From assembly GCF_018271995.1 (NCBI RefSeq), contig NZ_JAGUCO010000002.1, forward strand, positions 372,001 to 436,000: a stretch of DNA of 64,000 nucleotides. The letters are read 5' to 3'. The translations under genes were made by a program, and so were the position numbers. Below the pieces are notes generated by a model. It did not search any database. It was not told the origin of the DNA and saw nothing but the letters and a program-made list of their open reading frames with translations. Positions 35,964-45,725 of this stretch are shown piece by piece. Numbering within the stretch: position 1 is the first letter of the stretch; each line of letters starts with the position of its first letter. Source of the DNA: Carboxylicivirga linearis (GTDB lineage Bacteria; Bacteroidota; Bacteroidia; Bacteroidales; Marinilabiliaceae).

Positions 35964-37772
35964 ATGAAAAATCTCAATTATGGAATAATTGGTAATTGTA
36001 GAAGTGCAGCATTGGTCTCGGATAAAGGCTCGATAGAATGGCTATGTTTACCTCATTTTGCATCCCCGTCAACCTTTGCAAAATTGTTGGACGAAAAAAA
36101 AGGAGGATCATTTGGTATCAGGCCCGTTGAAGAGCATAGAACAGAACAATTTTACCTATGGCGTACCAACATATTAGTAACTCGTTTTATATGTGCCACC
36201 GGAGAGTTTGAGTTGCATGATTTTATGCCACGCTATAGAAATGAAAACGGCAAGTATTATACTCCACCTGATATTGTTAGATACGTTAAGCATATTTCGG
36301 GTAAAGTTGATGTGGTGGTAGATTTCAACCCACGTTTAGAGTATGCTGAATATCCTACTGAAATTGAGATTCAGGATGATTATATTAAGGCTCATACGAC
36401 AGAAGGAGAATACGATTCAATTTATTTATATTCTTCGCTGGATAAACAAAATATTATTGATTCTAGTACAATAACGATTGAAAAAAGTGAGTTTTTTCTT
36501 TTAAGTTATAACCAGAAACTATTAAAACAAACCACTAACCGTTCGTATGTAAAACATCAGCGAACAAAAATATATTGGTTAAACTGGACTGAGCGTACCA
36601 CAACATTTCAGGAGTATGAAGATGCTATATTAAGAAGTGCTTTAGTTCTAAAACTACTGAATTATCAAAAATCGGGCGCTATTCTGGCGGCACTTACCAC
36701 TTCATTACCTGAAACCATTGGAGAGGTTCGAAATTGGGATTATCGCTTCTGTTGGATTCGTGATGCCTCTATGGTGGTAAAAATCATGACTCGATTAGGC
36801 CATACGCGTATTGTTGAAAGATATCTTGACTTTATCGTTAACCTGATGCCGGACAAAGGTGAAAAGATGCAAATCATGTATGGAATTCATGGAGAGAAAT
36901 TCCTGCATGAATTAGAGTTAACCCACCTTGAAGGGTATGAAGGCAGCAAGCCTGTTAGAGTTGGTAATGCAGCATACGTTCAGAAGCAAAATGATATCTA
37001 TGGTATTTTGATGGATGTAATTTTACAATACTTTAAATTGTATTCCATCACACTGGAACGAAGCGAGGATTTATGGACCATTGTTAGAAATATTGTAACC
37101 ATTGTTGAAGACAACTGGTGTGAACCAGATAAAGGTATTTGGGAAATTAGAAGTGAAGGAAAACATTTCACCTTTAGTAAAGTGCTTTGTTGGGTTGCTA
37201 TTGACAGGGCGGAAAAAATTGCTCGACTGTTGAAATGCGATCAATATGCAAATGAATGGAAGATACTGAAAGAAGAAATTCAAATTGATATTCACAAAAA
37301 TGCATGGTCTGAGAAAAAGCAAGCATTTACTCAAGCGTATGGTAGCGATGATTTAGATGCTTCTGTACTATTGATGGAAAGCTATGATTTTATTCATGCA
37401 AGCAGTGATCAATACCAAAAAACCGTATTGGCTATTCAAAAAGACCTTGAATACAAAGGTTTGATGTTTAGGTATAAGAATGAGGATGACTTTGGTGAAC
37501 CACAATCCGCTTTTACCATCTGTTCATTTTGGCTAATAAAGAGTTTGTATAAAATCGGTTTAAAAGAAGAGGCTAAACAAAAATTTGACGACCTTTTAAA
37601 GTCAGCCAACCACTTAGGTTTGTTTAGTGAAGATCTGGACTTTAAAACCAGAAGATTATTAGGGAACTTTCCGCAGGCTTATTCGCACTTGGCTATTATT
37701 GAAACAGCTATTACTCTATCTGGTGCGCAGATAACCGAAGAAGAACAAATCTTATATACTATACAACACTAA
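35964..37772 (+). CDS. Glycoside hydrolase family 15 enzyme (glucoamylase/trehalase type)
   Basis: 602 residues without signal peptide, so cytoplasmic. An N-terminal beta-sandwich starts MKNLNYGIIGNCRSAALVSD. The (alpha/alpha)6 barrel shows NWDYRFCWIRDAS, the catalytic-acid region EPDKGIWEIRSEGKHFTFSK, and the C-terminal GNFPQAYSHLAIIETA. Bacterial relatives act as trehalases or oligosaccharide glucoamylases. Divergent pairing with the trehalose synthase fusion makes a role in trehalose turnover attractive but not proven. Confidence 0.9.
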   Translation: MKNLNYGIIGNCRSAALVSDKGSIEWLCLPHFASPSTFAKLLDEKKGGSFGIRPVEEHRTEQFYLWRTNILVTRFICATGEFELHDFMPRYRNENGKYYTPPDIVRYVKHISGKVDVVVDFNPRLEYAEYPTEIEIQDDYIKAHTTEGEYDSIYLYSSLDKQNIIDSSTITIEKSEFFLLSYNQKLLKQTTNRSYVKHQRTKIYWLNWTERTTTFQEYEDAILRSALVLKLLNYQKSGAILAALTTSLPETIGEVRNWDYRFCWIRDASMVVKIMTRLGHTRIVERYLDFIVNLMPDKGEKMQIMYGIHGEKFLHELELTHLEGYEGSKPVRVGNAAYVQKQNDIYGILMDVILQYFKLYSITLERSEDLWTIVRNIVTIVEDNWCEPDKGIWEIRSEGKHFTFSKVLCWVAIDRAEKIARLLKCDQYANEWKILKEEIQIDIHKNAWSEKKQAFTQAYGSDDLDASVLLMESYDFIHASSDQYQKTVLAIQKDLEYKGLMFRYKNEDDFGEPQSAFTICSFWLIKSLYKIGLKEEAKQKFDDLLKSANHLGLFSEDLDFKTRRLLGNFPQAYSHLAIIETAITLSGAQITEEEQILYTIQH

Positions 37773-37799
37773 AAAAGCCCCGAAAGGGGCTTTTTTTAT
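37771..37799. terminator. Bidirectional terminator between GH15 and ferritin genes
   Basis: AAAAAAGCCCC, loop GAAA (37782-37785), GGGGCTTTTTTT. Confidence 0.9.
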
Positions 37800-37816
37800 G
37801 CTTTTATAGGTTTCAA

Positions 37817-38344
37817 TTATTCTGCACTTGCAGGAACACTTCCTCTCATTCCCATTATATCCTGGTCGAACATATACAAACTATGATCGCCTAAAATTCT
37901 CAACTTATCGTTAATACTAGCAACCGAAGCTTCTTCTTCTATTTGCTCATTAACGAACCATTGCATCCAGGTTTGTGTAGTAAAGTCTTTTTCTTCCACA
38001 CAAACACCAATAATATCATTAATAAGTGATGATATATACTGTTCATGTTCCAGAGTCATTGCAAAGACTTCTTTCATACTACTAAATTCCGAAGGTGGTT
38101 GTTCTATTGATGGAATCACAGATTTTCCTCCACGTTCGTTTACGTACTTAATAAACTTAAGCATGTGCAAACGCTCTTCATCAGCCTGAGCATAAAACCA
38201 CTTAGATGTACCTTCAAACCCATTCGTTTCAGCCCAAACAGCCATTGAAAGATATAAATTTGAAGAGTAAGCTTCCTTCTCAATTTGACTTACTAAAGCT
38301 TCTTCAACTTTCTTGTTCAACATATCAGATAAATTTTTTGTCAT
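37817..38344 (-). CDS. Non-heme ferritin
   Basis: 175 residues, four-helix iron-storage protein forming a 24-mer. Ferroxidase-centre residues are visible in QIEKEAYSSNLYLSMAVWAE (helix A), ADEERLHMLKF (helix B, ExxH) and the pair EEKDF / NEQIEEEASV in helices C and D. There is no heme-ligand Met of the bacterioferritin type in the expected place. It stores iron, relevant to nitrogenase and the many cytochromes. Single-gene unit. Confidence 0.95.
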   Translation of the reverse strand: MTKNLSDMLNKKVEEALVSQIEKEAYSSNLYLSMAVWAETNGFEGTSKWFYAQADEERLHMLKFIKYVNERGGKSVIPSIEQPPSEFSSMKEVFAMTLEHEQYISSLINDIIGVCVEEKDFTTQTWMQWFVNEQIEEEASVASINDKLRILGDHSLYMFDQDIMGMRGSVPASAE

Positions 38345-38576
38345 ATTAATAATCCAAAGATATTAAAATAATAACCAGTGAATTTGCAAGAGGTTGAGCT
38401 CATTTGCTATTTATAATCATTCCACACAACAGACATTTTTATTTGTAAATTGGAATTTATTAATCATTTTTGCATTCGGAATTTTAGATCCTTTATTATT
38501 ATATAGAACAAAAAATGTATTTAATTTTTTATATATCTGAGCAATTAAGCTTGAAAAAGAAACCCTTATTTCAATT

Positions 38577-40088
38577 ATGATTAGAAAAGTATTAGTGGCT
38601 AACCGTGGAGAAATAGCGGTTAGAGTGATGAGATCTTGTCGCGAGATGGGAATCTTATCAGTGGCTGTATTCTCAGAGGCTGATCGTAAATCAATGCACG
38701 TTAGATATGCAGATGAAGCCTACTGTGTTGGACCGGCCAGTTCGGCAGAAAGCTATCTTAATATTGATAAAATCATTGAAGTAGCAAAAATAGCAAAAGC
38801 TGACGCTATTCATCCCGGATACGGTTTTTTATCTGAGAATGCCAACTTTGCCGATAAAGTAAAAAAAGCTGGCATTATATTTATTGGCCCTTCTATTCAT
38901 GCTATCAATACAATGGGCGACAAATTAACTGCACGCGAATTAATGATTAAATCAGGTGTTCCAGTCGTTCCGGGTACTGAGGAAAATATTACAGACAATA
39001 ACCGCTTAAAGGAAATAGCAAACCAAATCGGATATCCTGTAATGATTAAAGCCAGTGCAGGTGGCGGTGGTAAAGGTATGCGACTAGTAAGAGACGAAAA
39101 AGATGTAGTTTCGGCATATGAAATGGCAAAATCCGAGGCTAGTTCTGCATTTGGCAACGATGCTGTTTACATCGAAAAATATATTGAAGGACCCCATCAT
39201 ATCGAATTTCAGATAATGGCCGATCAACATGGCAATTACGTTCACCTTTTTGAACGCGAATGTTCGGTTCAAAGACGTCATCAAAAAGTTGTAGAAGAGA
39301 CTCCTTCGCCTTTGATGACTCCTGAGTTACGAGCAGAAATGGGTAAAAGAGCCATTGATGCAGCCAAATCAGTCGATTATATTGGTGCCGGAACGGTTGA
39401 ATTTTTGGTTGATAATGATCTTAACTTCTATTTTCTTGAAATGAACACACGCCTGCAGGTAGAACATCCTATAACAGAACGTGTGACGGGAATTGATTTG
39501 GTTAAAGCACAAATTAATGTAGCCAATGGGCTTCCGCTACCATTTAAACAAGAAGATTTAAGGCAAAATGGTCATGCAATTGAATGCCGGATCTATGCCG
39601 AGGACCACAAAAACAACTTTATGCCTAGTCCGGGTGTGGTTAAAAGTATTTCAGAACCTTTAGGTTTAGGGGTTAGAACCGATGGTTACGTGTACGAAGG
39701 TTATGAAATACCATTTCATTACGACCCCATGATTTCGAAACTAATATCGTGGGCCCCAACACGAAGTGAAGCCATTGAAAGAATGAAAAGAGCCCTTTAT
39801 GAGTATAAGATTATTGGTGTAAAAACATCTATTCCATTCGTGTCAAAAATAATGGAAGCAGAAGACTTTGTAGAAGGGAAATACGACACTCATTTTATAG
39901 AGAAGAATATGGACTTTCTAATGACGGATGATGATTGTTCAGACTATTGTGAAGACATTGCTTTATTGGTTGCTTACCTTGATTATACTGAAAAGATGAA
40001 ATTGGATGGTGAGCATACTCTGGATACCAAAAAACAAAATTCGGAGTGGAAAGAATTCGCAAGAAGACGCAATGTAATACGACTTTAA
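38577..40088 (+). CDS. accC: Biotin carboxylase subunit of acyl-CoA carboxylase
   Basis: 503 residues. The ATP-grasp enzyme carboxylates the biotin on the carrier encoded next. Seen are MIRKVLVANRGEIAVRVMRS, the glycine-rich loop KASAGGGGKGMRLVR, EKYIEGPHHIEFQIM, the catalytic region MNTRLQVEHPITERVTG and the C-terminal RIYAEDHKNNFMPSPG. First of a three-gene operon with a separate carrier and a PCC-beta-type carboxyltransferase, so the complex is probably propionyl-CoA or acetyl/propionyl-CoA carboxylase rather than the four-subunit Acc of fatty-acid synthesis. Confidence 0.95.
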   Translation: MIRKVLVANRGEIAVRVMRSCREMGILSVAVFSEADRKSMHVRYADEAYCVGPASSAESYLNIDKIIEVAKIAKADAIHPGYGFLSENANFADKVKKAGIIFIGPSIHAINTMGDKLTARELMIKSGVPVVPGTEENITDNNRLKEIANQIGYPVMIKASAGGGGKGMRLVRDEKDVVSAYEMAKSEASSAFGNDAVYIEKYIEGPHHIEFQIMADQHGNYVHLFERECSVQRRHQKVVEETPSPLMTPELRAEMGKRAIDAAKSVDYIGAGTVEFLVDNDLNFYFLEMNTRLQVEHPITERVTGIDLVKAQINVANGLPLPFKQEDLRQNGHAIECRIYAEDHKNNFMPSPGVVKSISEPLGLGVRTDGYVYEGYEIPFHYDPMISKLISWAPTRSEAIERMKRALYEYKIIGVKTSIPFVSKIMEAEDFVEGKYDTHFIEKNMDFLMTDDDCSDYCEDIALLVAYLDYTEKMKLDGEHTLDTKKQNSEWKEFARRRNVIRL

Positions 40089-40099
40089 AACAAATTATT

Positions 40100-40612
40100 A
40101 TGCCATTAGAACTTAAAATAGATACAAGAGTTGCTAAAATCCATGTTCTTAAAAAGGAAGGTTCGAATTATAAAGTGGAGATAGATGGCCGGATTTATGA
40201 TTTAGATATTGAGAAAGTAGAATCAGATGCGTATTCTGTTTTGCTCAATGGTAAATCGTATAACATGGAAATGATCGAAGGCGATACGCCAAGTCAATAT
40301 AAGGTTAGCACCCTCAATAATTATTACGAAATTGAAGTGGTTGATGCTGTTGCCCGTTACAGAGCTAAAGCTAAAAGCCATCTCGAAGCGGGTGGCAATG
40401 TTATTTCGACACCTATGCCGGGCAAAATTGTTAAAATACCAGTTAAAGAAGGTGATACAGTTGAAAAAGGCCAAACCGTAGTGGTTGTTTCAGCCATGAA
40501 AATGGAAAGTGAATACAAGAGTGCTTCTGACGGAATCGTTAAAACCATTCATGTTAAAGAAGGCGATGCCGTTGAAGGACATCAACCCCTTATTGAAATA
40601 GAAGCTCAGTAA
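40100..40612 (+). CDS. Biotin carboxyl carrier protein
   Basis: 170 residues from the ATG at 40100, 11 bp after accC stops; an upstream in-frame start would overlap accC and is rejected. The C-terminal biotinyl domain (about 100-170) carries the attachment motif SAMKMES with Lys134, between [16 protein letters not shown] and [13 protein letters not shown]. The N-terminal 95 residues are a beta-rich region that likely docks to the carboxylase core. It shuttles carboxybiotin between the two neighbouring enzymes. Confidence 0.95.
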   Translation: MPLELKIDTRVAKIHVLKKEGSNYKVEIDGRIYDLDIEKVESDAYSVLLNGKSYNMEMIEGDTPSQYKVSTLNNYYEIEVVDAVARYRAKAKSHLEAGGNVISTPMPGKIVKIPVKEGDTVEKGQTVVVVSAMKMESEYKSASDGIVKTIHVKEGDAVEGHQPLIEIEAQ

Positions 40613-40632
40613 ATCCAGGAAAATCACAAACA

Positions 40633-42171
40633 ATGCAAAATTTAGACGATAAATATAAGAAGTTTGAAGAGCGCAACCAGCAGGCCGAAGCCGGCGGTGG
40701 CGAAGAAAGAATTGCAAAACATCATAAAGCAGGAAAACTAACGGCTAGAGAACGAGTTAACTTATTTCTCGATCCGGGAACTTTTGTTGAATTAGACAAA
40801 CTGGTTACACACCGTTGTAACAATTTTGGCATGGAGAAAACAAAATTTCCGGGTGATGGATTTATAACCGGTTACGGTAAAGTAGATGGTCGCCTTGTGT
40901 ATGTTTTTGCACAAGACTTCACGGTATTTGGAGGCTCATTAAGCAGAACCAACGCCGATAAAATTATTAAAATATCAAAGCTGGCTCTAAAGATGGGGGC
41001 TCCCCTAATTGGCTTAAACGATTCAGGAGGTGCTCGTATTCAGGAAGGCGTTCAAAGTCTGGCAGGATATGGCGATATCTTTCATTTAAATGTAAAATCT
41101 TCGGGTGTCATACCTCAGATTTCTGCCATTATGGGACCCTGTGCCGGTGGAGCTGTTTACTCTCCTGCCCTCACCGATTTTATTTTTATGGTGAAAGATT
41201 CCAGCTATATGTTTGTTACCGGTCCTGAGGTTATCAAAACTGTAACACACGAAGAAGTAACCAAAGAAGAGTTAGGCGGTGCAATGACTCACAATTCAAA
41301 AAGTGGTGTGGCTCATTTTGTGGGTGATGATGATGAGCATACCTTGATGATGATCCGTGAATTGCTGAGTTTTATACCTTCCAATAATATGGAGGATCCT
41401 CCTGTAATAAAATCCACTGATGATATCCGTCGTGAATCGGAAGAATTGCAGTCATTAATACCTGCTGATCCCAATAAGCCTTACGACATGCACGATTTGA
41501 TCGGTAAGGTAATTGATAATGAGCACTTTTTTGAAGTGATGCCACATTATGCACAAAATATCATTACCGGCTTTGGTCGAATGGATGGAAAAACAGTTGG
41601 TATTGTGGCCAATCAGCCAAACTATCTGGCTGGTGTTTTAGATATTGACTCCTCAGCTAAAGGCGCTCGTTTTGTGCGTTTTTGTGATGCTTTTAATATT
41701 CCATTGGTAACCTTTGTGGATGTTCCAGGATTCCTACCCGGAACCGTACAGGAATATGGTGGAATTATCAAGCACGGCGCTAAGCTGCTTTATGCCTATG
41801 CCGAAGCTACTGTTCCAAAAATTACGGTTATCACTCGCAAAGCCTATGGAGGAGCTTATGATGTAATGGCATCTAAACATTTAGCTGCTGATATTAATAT
41901 GGCCTACCCAACAGCCGAAATTGCTGTTATGGGTCCGGAAGGAGCCGTTAACATTATTTTCCGCGGAGATATTGATGATGAATCAAAAGCCAAACGAGTG
42001 GATGATTATCGTGAGAATTTTGCCAACCCATACCGGGCTGCTGAATTGGGCTATATAGATGAAATCATCTATCCTAAAGAAACACGATTTAAACTAATAC
42101 AGGCATTGGAAATGACAGAAAACAAAAACGAATCCAATCCGCCCAAAAAACATGGTAACATTCCATTGTAA
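40633..42171 (+). CDS. Acyl-CoA carboxyltransferase (propionyl-CoA carboxylase beta type)
   Basis: 512 residues, crotonase-fold double domain. Typical stretches: [38 protein letters not shown], the first oxyanion-hole region [18 protein letters not shown], the second-domain [20 protein letters not shown] and [17 protein letters not shown]. It moves CO2 from carboxybiotin to an acyl-CoA, most likely propionyl-CoA, feeding methylmalonyl-CoA and succinate metabolism. Last gene of the operon; terminator at 42179. Confidence 0.95.
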   Translation: MQNLDDKYKKFEERNQQAEAGGGEERIAKHHKAGKLTARERVNLFLDPGTFVELDKLVTHRCNNFGMEKTKFPGDGFITGYGKVDGRLVYVFAQDFTVFGGSLSRTNADKIIKISKLALKMGAPLIGLNDSGGARIQEGVQSLAGYGDIFHLNVKSSGVIPQISAIMGPCAGGAVYSPALTDFIFMVKDSSYMFVTGPEVIKTVTHEEVTKEELGGAMTHNSKSGVAHFVGDDDEHTLMMIRELLSFIPSNNMEDPPVIKSTDDIRRESEELQSLIPADPNKPYDMHDLIGKVIDNEHFFEVMPHYAQNIITGFGRMDGKTVGIVANQPNYLAGVLDIDSSAKGARFVRFCDAFNIPLVTFVDVPGFLPGTVQEYGGIIKHGAKLLYAYAEATVPKITVITRKAYGGAYDVMASKHLAADINMAYPTAEIAVMGPEGAVNIIFRGDIDDESKAKRVDDYRENFANPYRAAELGYIDEIIYPKETRFKLIQALEMTENKNESNPPKKHGNIPL

Positions 42172-42178
42172 AATATAA

Positions 42179-42207
42179 AGAGCAAGGCTTTCAACCTTGC
42201 TCTTTTT
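42179..42207. terminator. Terminator of carboxylase operon
   Basis: AGAGCAAGG / CCTTGCTCT stem with a 7-nt loop and TTTT. It abuts the stop of the convergent PHP gene. Confidence 0.88.
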
Positions 42208-43074
42208 CTATATTAATATTCCTTCATTCACCAGTTCTACTGGCTGCCATTCACCGTTGATTAATTCGTGTACGGTATTTATTCCTGTGGCTAGTAACAT
42301 TTCAGCCACTTGCTCAAAACCTAAAGTCAGAAACTTTGTAAGGTGAGCATCGCTATTGATGGTAATGGGTATGTTATTTTCCTTAATAAACCGAAAATGC
42401 TCTTTACCGGGGAACAAATGATTACTGCGCTGAAAGGCTTTGGTATTGATCTCAACCACTACCCCTTTTTCTTTGGCCAATAGTAATGTTTGATATACCT
42501 GATCGAGATACCATTTTTCGTTTTCATCAAATAGACTAAAGGTTTCATTATGCATCTTAATCTTATCCATATGCCCTAAAATATCAGGCGTATGGTTTTG
42601 CAACATCTCATTTTGCAGAGAATAAAATTCCAGGGCCAACTTTTTAAAATCAGAATGAAATATTTCATCAAACCCCTTTTTAAATTCAGGTGCCGGACCA
42701 TCAATTTCCCAACAGGTACCATCAATAAAACAATTTACGTAATGAACCGATCCTATGGTATAATCAAGGTTTAGTTTTTTAATTTCAGCATGGGTAGGCG
42801 ACATTTTTTCGGGGATATAATCAATCTCAAGCGATTTATATATATTGATCTTATCTTGGTATTTAGCTTTTACCAATTCAATATCATTAATATAATTTTC
42901 AATTTGATCGGCCTGCATATTCCAAACCGAATGAAAAGGTACCGGTGCATGCGATGAAATGCCAATACAGGCCATATTCAATTCTAATGCTTTCACAACA
43001 TAATCCTCAATTTCACCATGTCCGTCGCAATACTTACTATGTCCGTGATAATTAGTCCATCTCATATCTTTCAT
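42208..43074 (-). CDS. PHP-domain phosphatase (HisK-type histidinol-phosphatase family)
   Basis: 288 residues from the ATG at 43074; an ATG at 43065 fits equally, and a TTG at 43143 would add an unconserved extension. Metal ligands of the PHP fold are visible: NYHGHSKYCDG near the N-terminus, ISSHAPVPF, KSLEIDYIPE, DYTIGSVHYV, DILGHMDKIK and TINSDAHLTKFL. The family hydrolyses histidinol phosphate or related phosphoesters. No his genes are nearby, so substrate is open. Confidence 0.87.
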   Translation of the reverse strand: MKDMRWTNYHGHSKYCDGHGEIEDYVVKALELNMACIGISSHAPVPFHSVWNMQADQIENYINDIELVKAKYQDKINIYKSLEIDYIPEKMSPTHAEIKKLNLDYTIGSVHYVNCFIDGTCWEIDGPAPEFKKGFDEIFHSDFKKLALEFYSLQNEMLQNHTPDILGHMDKIKMHNETFSLFDENEKWYLDQVYQTLLLAKEKGVVVEINTKAFQRSNHLFPGKEHFRFIKENNIPITINSDAHLTKFLTLGFEQVAEMLLATGINTVHELINGEWQPVELVNEGILI

Positions 43075-43201
43075 CTTTACTTTGTCTTCTGCTCCTAAAC
43101 TGTTAACAGTATTAAAGTTGAAAAAATAGAAATTATCATTCAAATAATATAGAAATTAAAGGACTTTTTGCAGGAATAAATTTCAGACAACTCTTTTTCA
43201 G

Positions 43202-43453
43202 AATATAATGAGCATATCCCATGATAGGATGATAAAAAAACGGGATAGCTTGCTTATATCCCATATTAGAAGGATAATATCCTGAGATATGATGAACGTA
43301 TCCCACATTAGAAAGAGAATATCCTGGGATTTAGTGAACGTATCCCGGGATATTGTCTTTATATCTTGAGATATGGTGTTAAAAAAATGGAATATAATGA
43401 GCCTATCCCTGTTTCACACAATCATATCGTTGGATATGATGATATTCCCATGA
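43202..43453. repeat. Array of twelve degenerate 21-bp tandem repeats
   Basis: The sequence divides without a single insertion or deletion into twelve 21-bp units (starting at 43202, 43223, 43244 and so on to 43433). The approximate consensus is GATATgaTGAacgTATCCC plus two variable bases. Unit junctions form GGGATA / TATCCC inverted repeats, the best being TATCCCGGGATA at 43341-43352. A partial unit follows at 43454. The array fills most of the gap between the PHP gene and RF3. Read as protein it is interrupted by TGA codons. It is not a CRISPR, as there are no distinct spacers. Confidence 0.85.
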
Positions 43454-43589
43454 GATAAAGCCTCCTTTGTTTAGCAATAATGATTCTGACATTCACCTTC
43501 CTATAACCCCATTAAATGGTTTAGTTAATTAAGTCATTATTTTTTTAGAAACATTAAGCATAGAAAGCTGTTCATTTGAATGGTTTGTG

Positions 43590-43597
43590 TAAATTTG
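43590..43597 (+). promoter_or_regulatory. -7 box of prfC
   Basis: TAAATTTG fits TAnnTTTG. The start would be near 43603, so translation must begin at the ATG at 43618 rather than upstream. Confidence 0.55.
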
Positions 43598-43617
43598 CAC
43601 CTCGAAAAATTAAGACC

Positions 43618-45195
43618 ATGGGATTTAAGGAAGAGATTAAAAGAAGACGAACCTTTGCGATCATAAGTCACCCGGATGCGGGTAAAACAACATTAACCGA
43701 GAAGTTATTGCTTTTTGGAGGTGCCATTCACGTTGCAGGAGCTGTAAAATCAAACAAGATTAAAAAAACAGCAACCTCCGATTTTATGGAGATTGAAAAG
43801 CAAAGAGGTATCTCAGTTGCCACATCTGTAATGGGTTTTGAGTACGATGGTTACAAAGTTAACATCCTTGATACCCCTGGTCACCAGGATTTCGCTGAAG
43901 ATACTTTCCGTACACTTACTGCGGTTGACAGTGTAATTATTGCTGTTGATGCTGCTAAGGGGGTTGAGGCTCAGACCCGCAAACTGATGGAAGTTTGTCG
44001 TATGCGTAATACTCCTGTTATTGTATTCATCAATAAAATGGACCGCCCAAGTAAAGATCCTTTTGATTTGTTAGATGAAGTGGAAGAAGAATTAAAAATT
44101 AAGGTTCGTCCACTTAGCTGGCCTATTGGTAATGGTCCGGATTTTAAAGGTGTTTACAACCTATTCGAAAAGAGTCTTTACCTATTCGATCCCGGCAAGC
44201 AGGTGGTTGAAGAAGGAGTTTCGATCGAAGATATTAACGATAATCAACTTGACACGGATATAGGTGAAGAATCATCGGAGTTACTTCGCGAAGAATTAGA
44301 ATTAGTTGAAGGAGTATATCCTGAGTTTGAAATGGATTCGTACCGCGATGCTTCAGTTGCTCCCGTATTCTTTGGTAGTGCATTAAATAACTTTGGTGTC
44401 CGCGAACTACTGCATTGCTTCCTTAAGATTGCCCCTACTCCACAGCCTTCACAAGCTGAAGAGAGAATGGTAAATGCAGAAGAAGAAAAGTTCTCTGGTT
44501 TTGTATTTAAGATTCATGCCAATATGGATCCTAACCACAGAAACAGACTAGCTTTCTTGAAGATCTGTTCGGGTAAATTTGAACGTAACACTAATTATAA
44601 GCATGTGCGTTTGGGCAAAAACATGAAATTTTCAAGCCCAACAGCTTTTATGGCCGATAAAAAGTCGATTATTGATGAAGCCTACCCTGGTGATATTGTT
44701 GGGTTACCAGATTCAGGTAACTTTAAGATTGGTGATTCAGTTACACAAGGTGAAGACCTTCATTATAAAGGATTACCCAGCTTCTCTCCAGAGCTATTCC
44801 GTTACATTGAAAATGCTGACCCAATGAAATCTAAGCAATTGGCAAAAGGTATTGACCAGTTGATGGACGAAGGAGTTGCCCAGTTATTCACCAGTCAGTT
44901 TAATGGACGTAAAGTTATTGGAACGGTTGGAGCTCTTCAGTTTGAAGTTATACAGTACAGACTATTGCATGAGTATAGTGCCTCGTGTAGATATGAGCCT
45001 ATTAACCTGTACAAGGCCTGCTGGTTGAAAAGTGATAACAAAGAACAGCTGGACGATTTCAAGAAAAGAAAGCTTCAGTATATGGCTAAAGATAAATACG
45101 GAAGAGATGTATTTATGGCCGACTCAGCATACATGTTGCAATTGGCTCAGGATAACTTTAAAGACATTGAATTTCATTTTACATCGGAATTTTAA
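43618..45195 (+). CDS. prfC: Peptide chain release factor 3
   Basis: 525 residues from the ATG at 43618. The GTPase recycles RF1/RF2 after termination. The G domain starts [20 protein letters not shown] (G1 at 18-25), with [18 protein letters not shown] (switch region), [15 protein letters not shown] (G3) and [13 protein letters not shown] (G4). The rest matches RF3 domains II and III, for example [15 protein letters not shown]. Full length and no anomalies. The thioesterase and UPF0316 genes follow on the same strand. Confidence 0.97.
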   Translation: MGFKEEIKRRRTFAIISHPDAGKTTLTEKLLLFGGAIHVAGAVKSNKIKKTATSDFMEIEKQRGISVATSVMGFEYDGYKVNILDTPGHQDFAEDTFRTLTAVDSVIIAVDAAKGVEAQTRKLMEVCRMRNTPVIVFINKMDRPSKDPFDLLDEVEEELKIKVRPLSWPIGNGPDFKGVYNLFEKSLYLFDPGKQVVEEGVSIEDINDNQLDTDIGEESSELLREELELVEGVYPEFEMDSYRDASVAPVFFGSALNNFGVRELLHCFLKIAPTPQPSQAEERMVNAEEEKFSGFVFKIHANMDPNHRNRLAFLKICSGKFERNTNYKHVRLGKNMKFSSPTAFMADKKSIIDEAYPGDIVGLPDSGNFKIGDSVTQGEDLHYKGLPSFSPELFRYIENADPMKSKQLAKGIDQLMDEGVAQLFTSQFNGRKVIGTVGALQFEVIQYRLLHEYSASCRYEPINLYKACWLKSDNKEQLDDFKKRKLQYMAKDKYGRDVFMADSAYMLQLAQDNFKDIEFHFTSEF

Positions 45196-45256
45196 TCAAG
45201 ACTTTATTTCTTTCATTGAATAATGTATATTTGATCACGCCAATACCCCAACACCT

Positions 45257-45679
45257 ATGGAATCGACGCCTAAGAAAATAACGGATAATCTATTCAAAGA
45301 GAAACTCTCTGAAGGTACTTCCTACGAGAAGGAGGTGATTGTGAACGAAACTGATTTGGCGACCCGATTGGGTACTGCACATATCGAGTTAATCTCCACC
45401 TCGGCACTTATTGCCTATGTAGAGCAATGTTGTGCAGAAATGGCGGATGAATATTTATTGGATGGATTGGTTTCCGTGAGTGCTGAAGTCAATTTCAAAC
45501 ACCTTTTTCCCGTAAAAAGCGGTGAAACTATTTATTGTCGTAGTGTATTAAAATTCATCGATACCAATCGCTTATTCTTTGATGTAGTAGTTCTGAATGA
45601 CAAAGAAATATCGGTAGGCATTGGAGCTCATGAACGCTACATTGTTGATAGAAAAAGCTTTTTAGGAGAAAATCAGTAA
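45257..45679 (+). CDS. FlK-like hotdog thioesterase
   Basis: 140 residues, similar in layout to fluoroacetyl-CoA thioesterase-like hotdog proteins: RLGTAHIELISTSALIAYVE (helix start), the strand VSVSAEVNFKHLFPVKSGE and the end IGIGAHERYIVDR. FlK uses Thr, Glu and His; here Ser/Thr, Glu52 and His135 are at plausible places. The natural substrate is unknown and need not be fluorinated. It lies 61 bp after prfC and 46 bp before the UPF0316 gene, possibly in one transcript. Confidence 0.8.
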   Translation: MESTPKKITDNLFKEKLSEGTSYEKEVIVNETDLATRLGTAHIELISTSALIAYVEQCCAEMADEYLLDGLVSVSAEVNFKHLFPVKSGETIYCRSVLKFIDTNRLFFDVVVLNDKEISVGIGAHERYIVDRKSFLGENQ

Positions 45680-45725
45680 CAAAATCAATCATCAATACAT
45701 AGTTCAACAATATTATAAAATCAAG

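Noticed and set aside
40046-40099. Longer biotin-carrier start overlapping accC
   Set aside because: It would overlap 43 bp of accC with unconserved residues; the ATG at 40100 fits the family.
43202-43453. 21-bp array as a CRISPR
   Set aside because: Units are contiguous with no constant repeat and unique spacer alternation, and no cas genes are present.
43576-43617. Longer RF3 start
   Set aside because: The upstream start overlaps the -7 box at 43590-43597. RF3 proteins start at [11 protein letters not shown].
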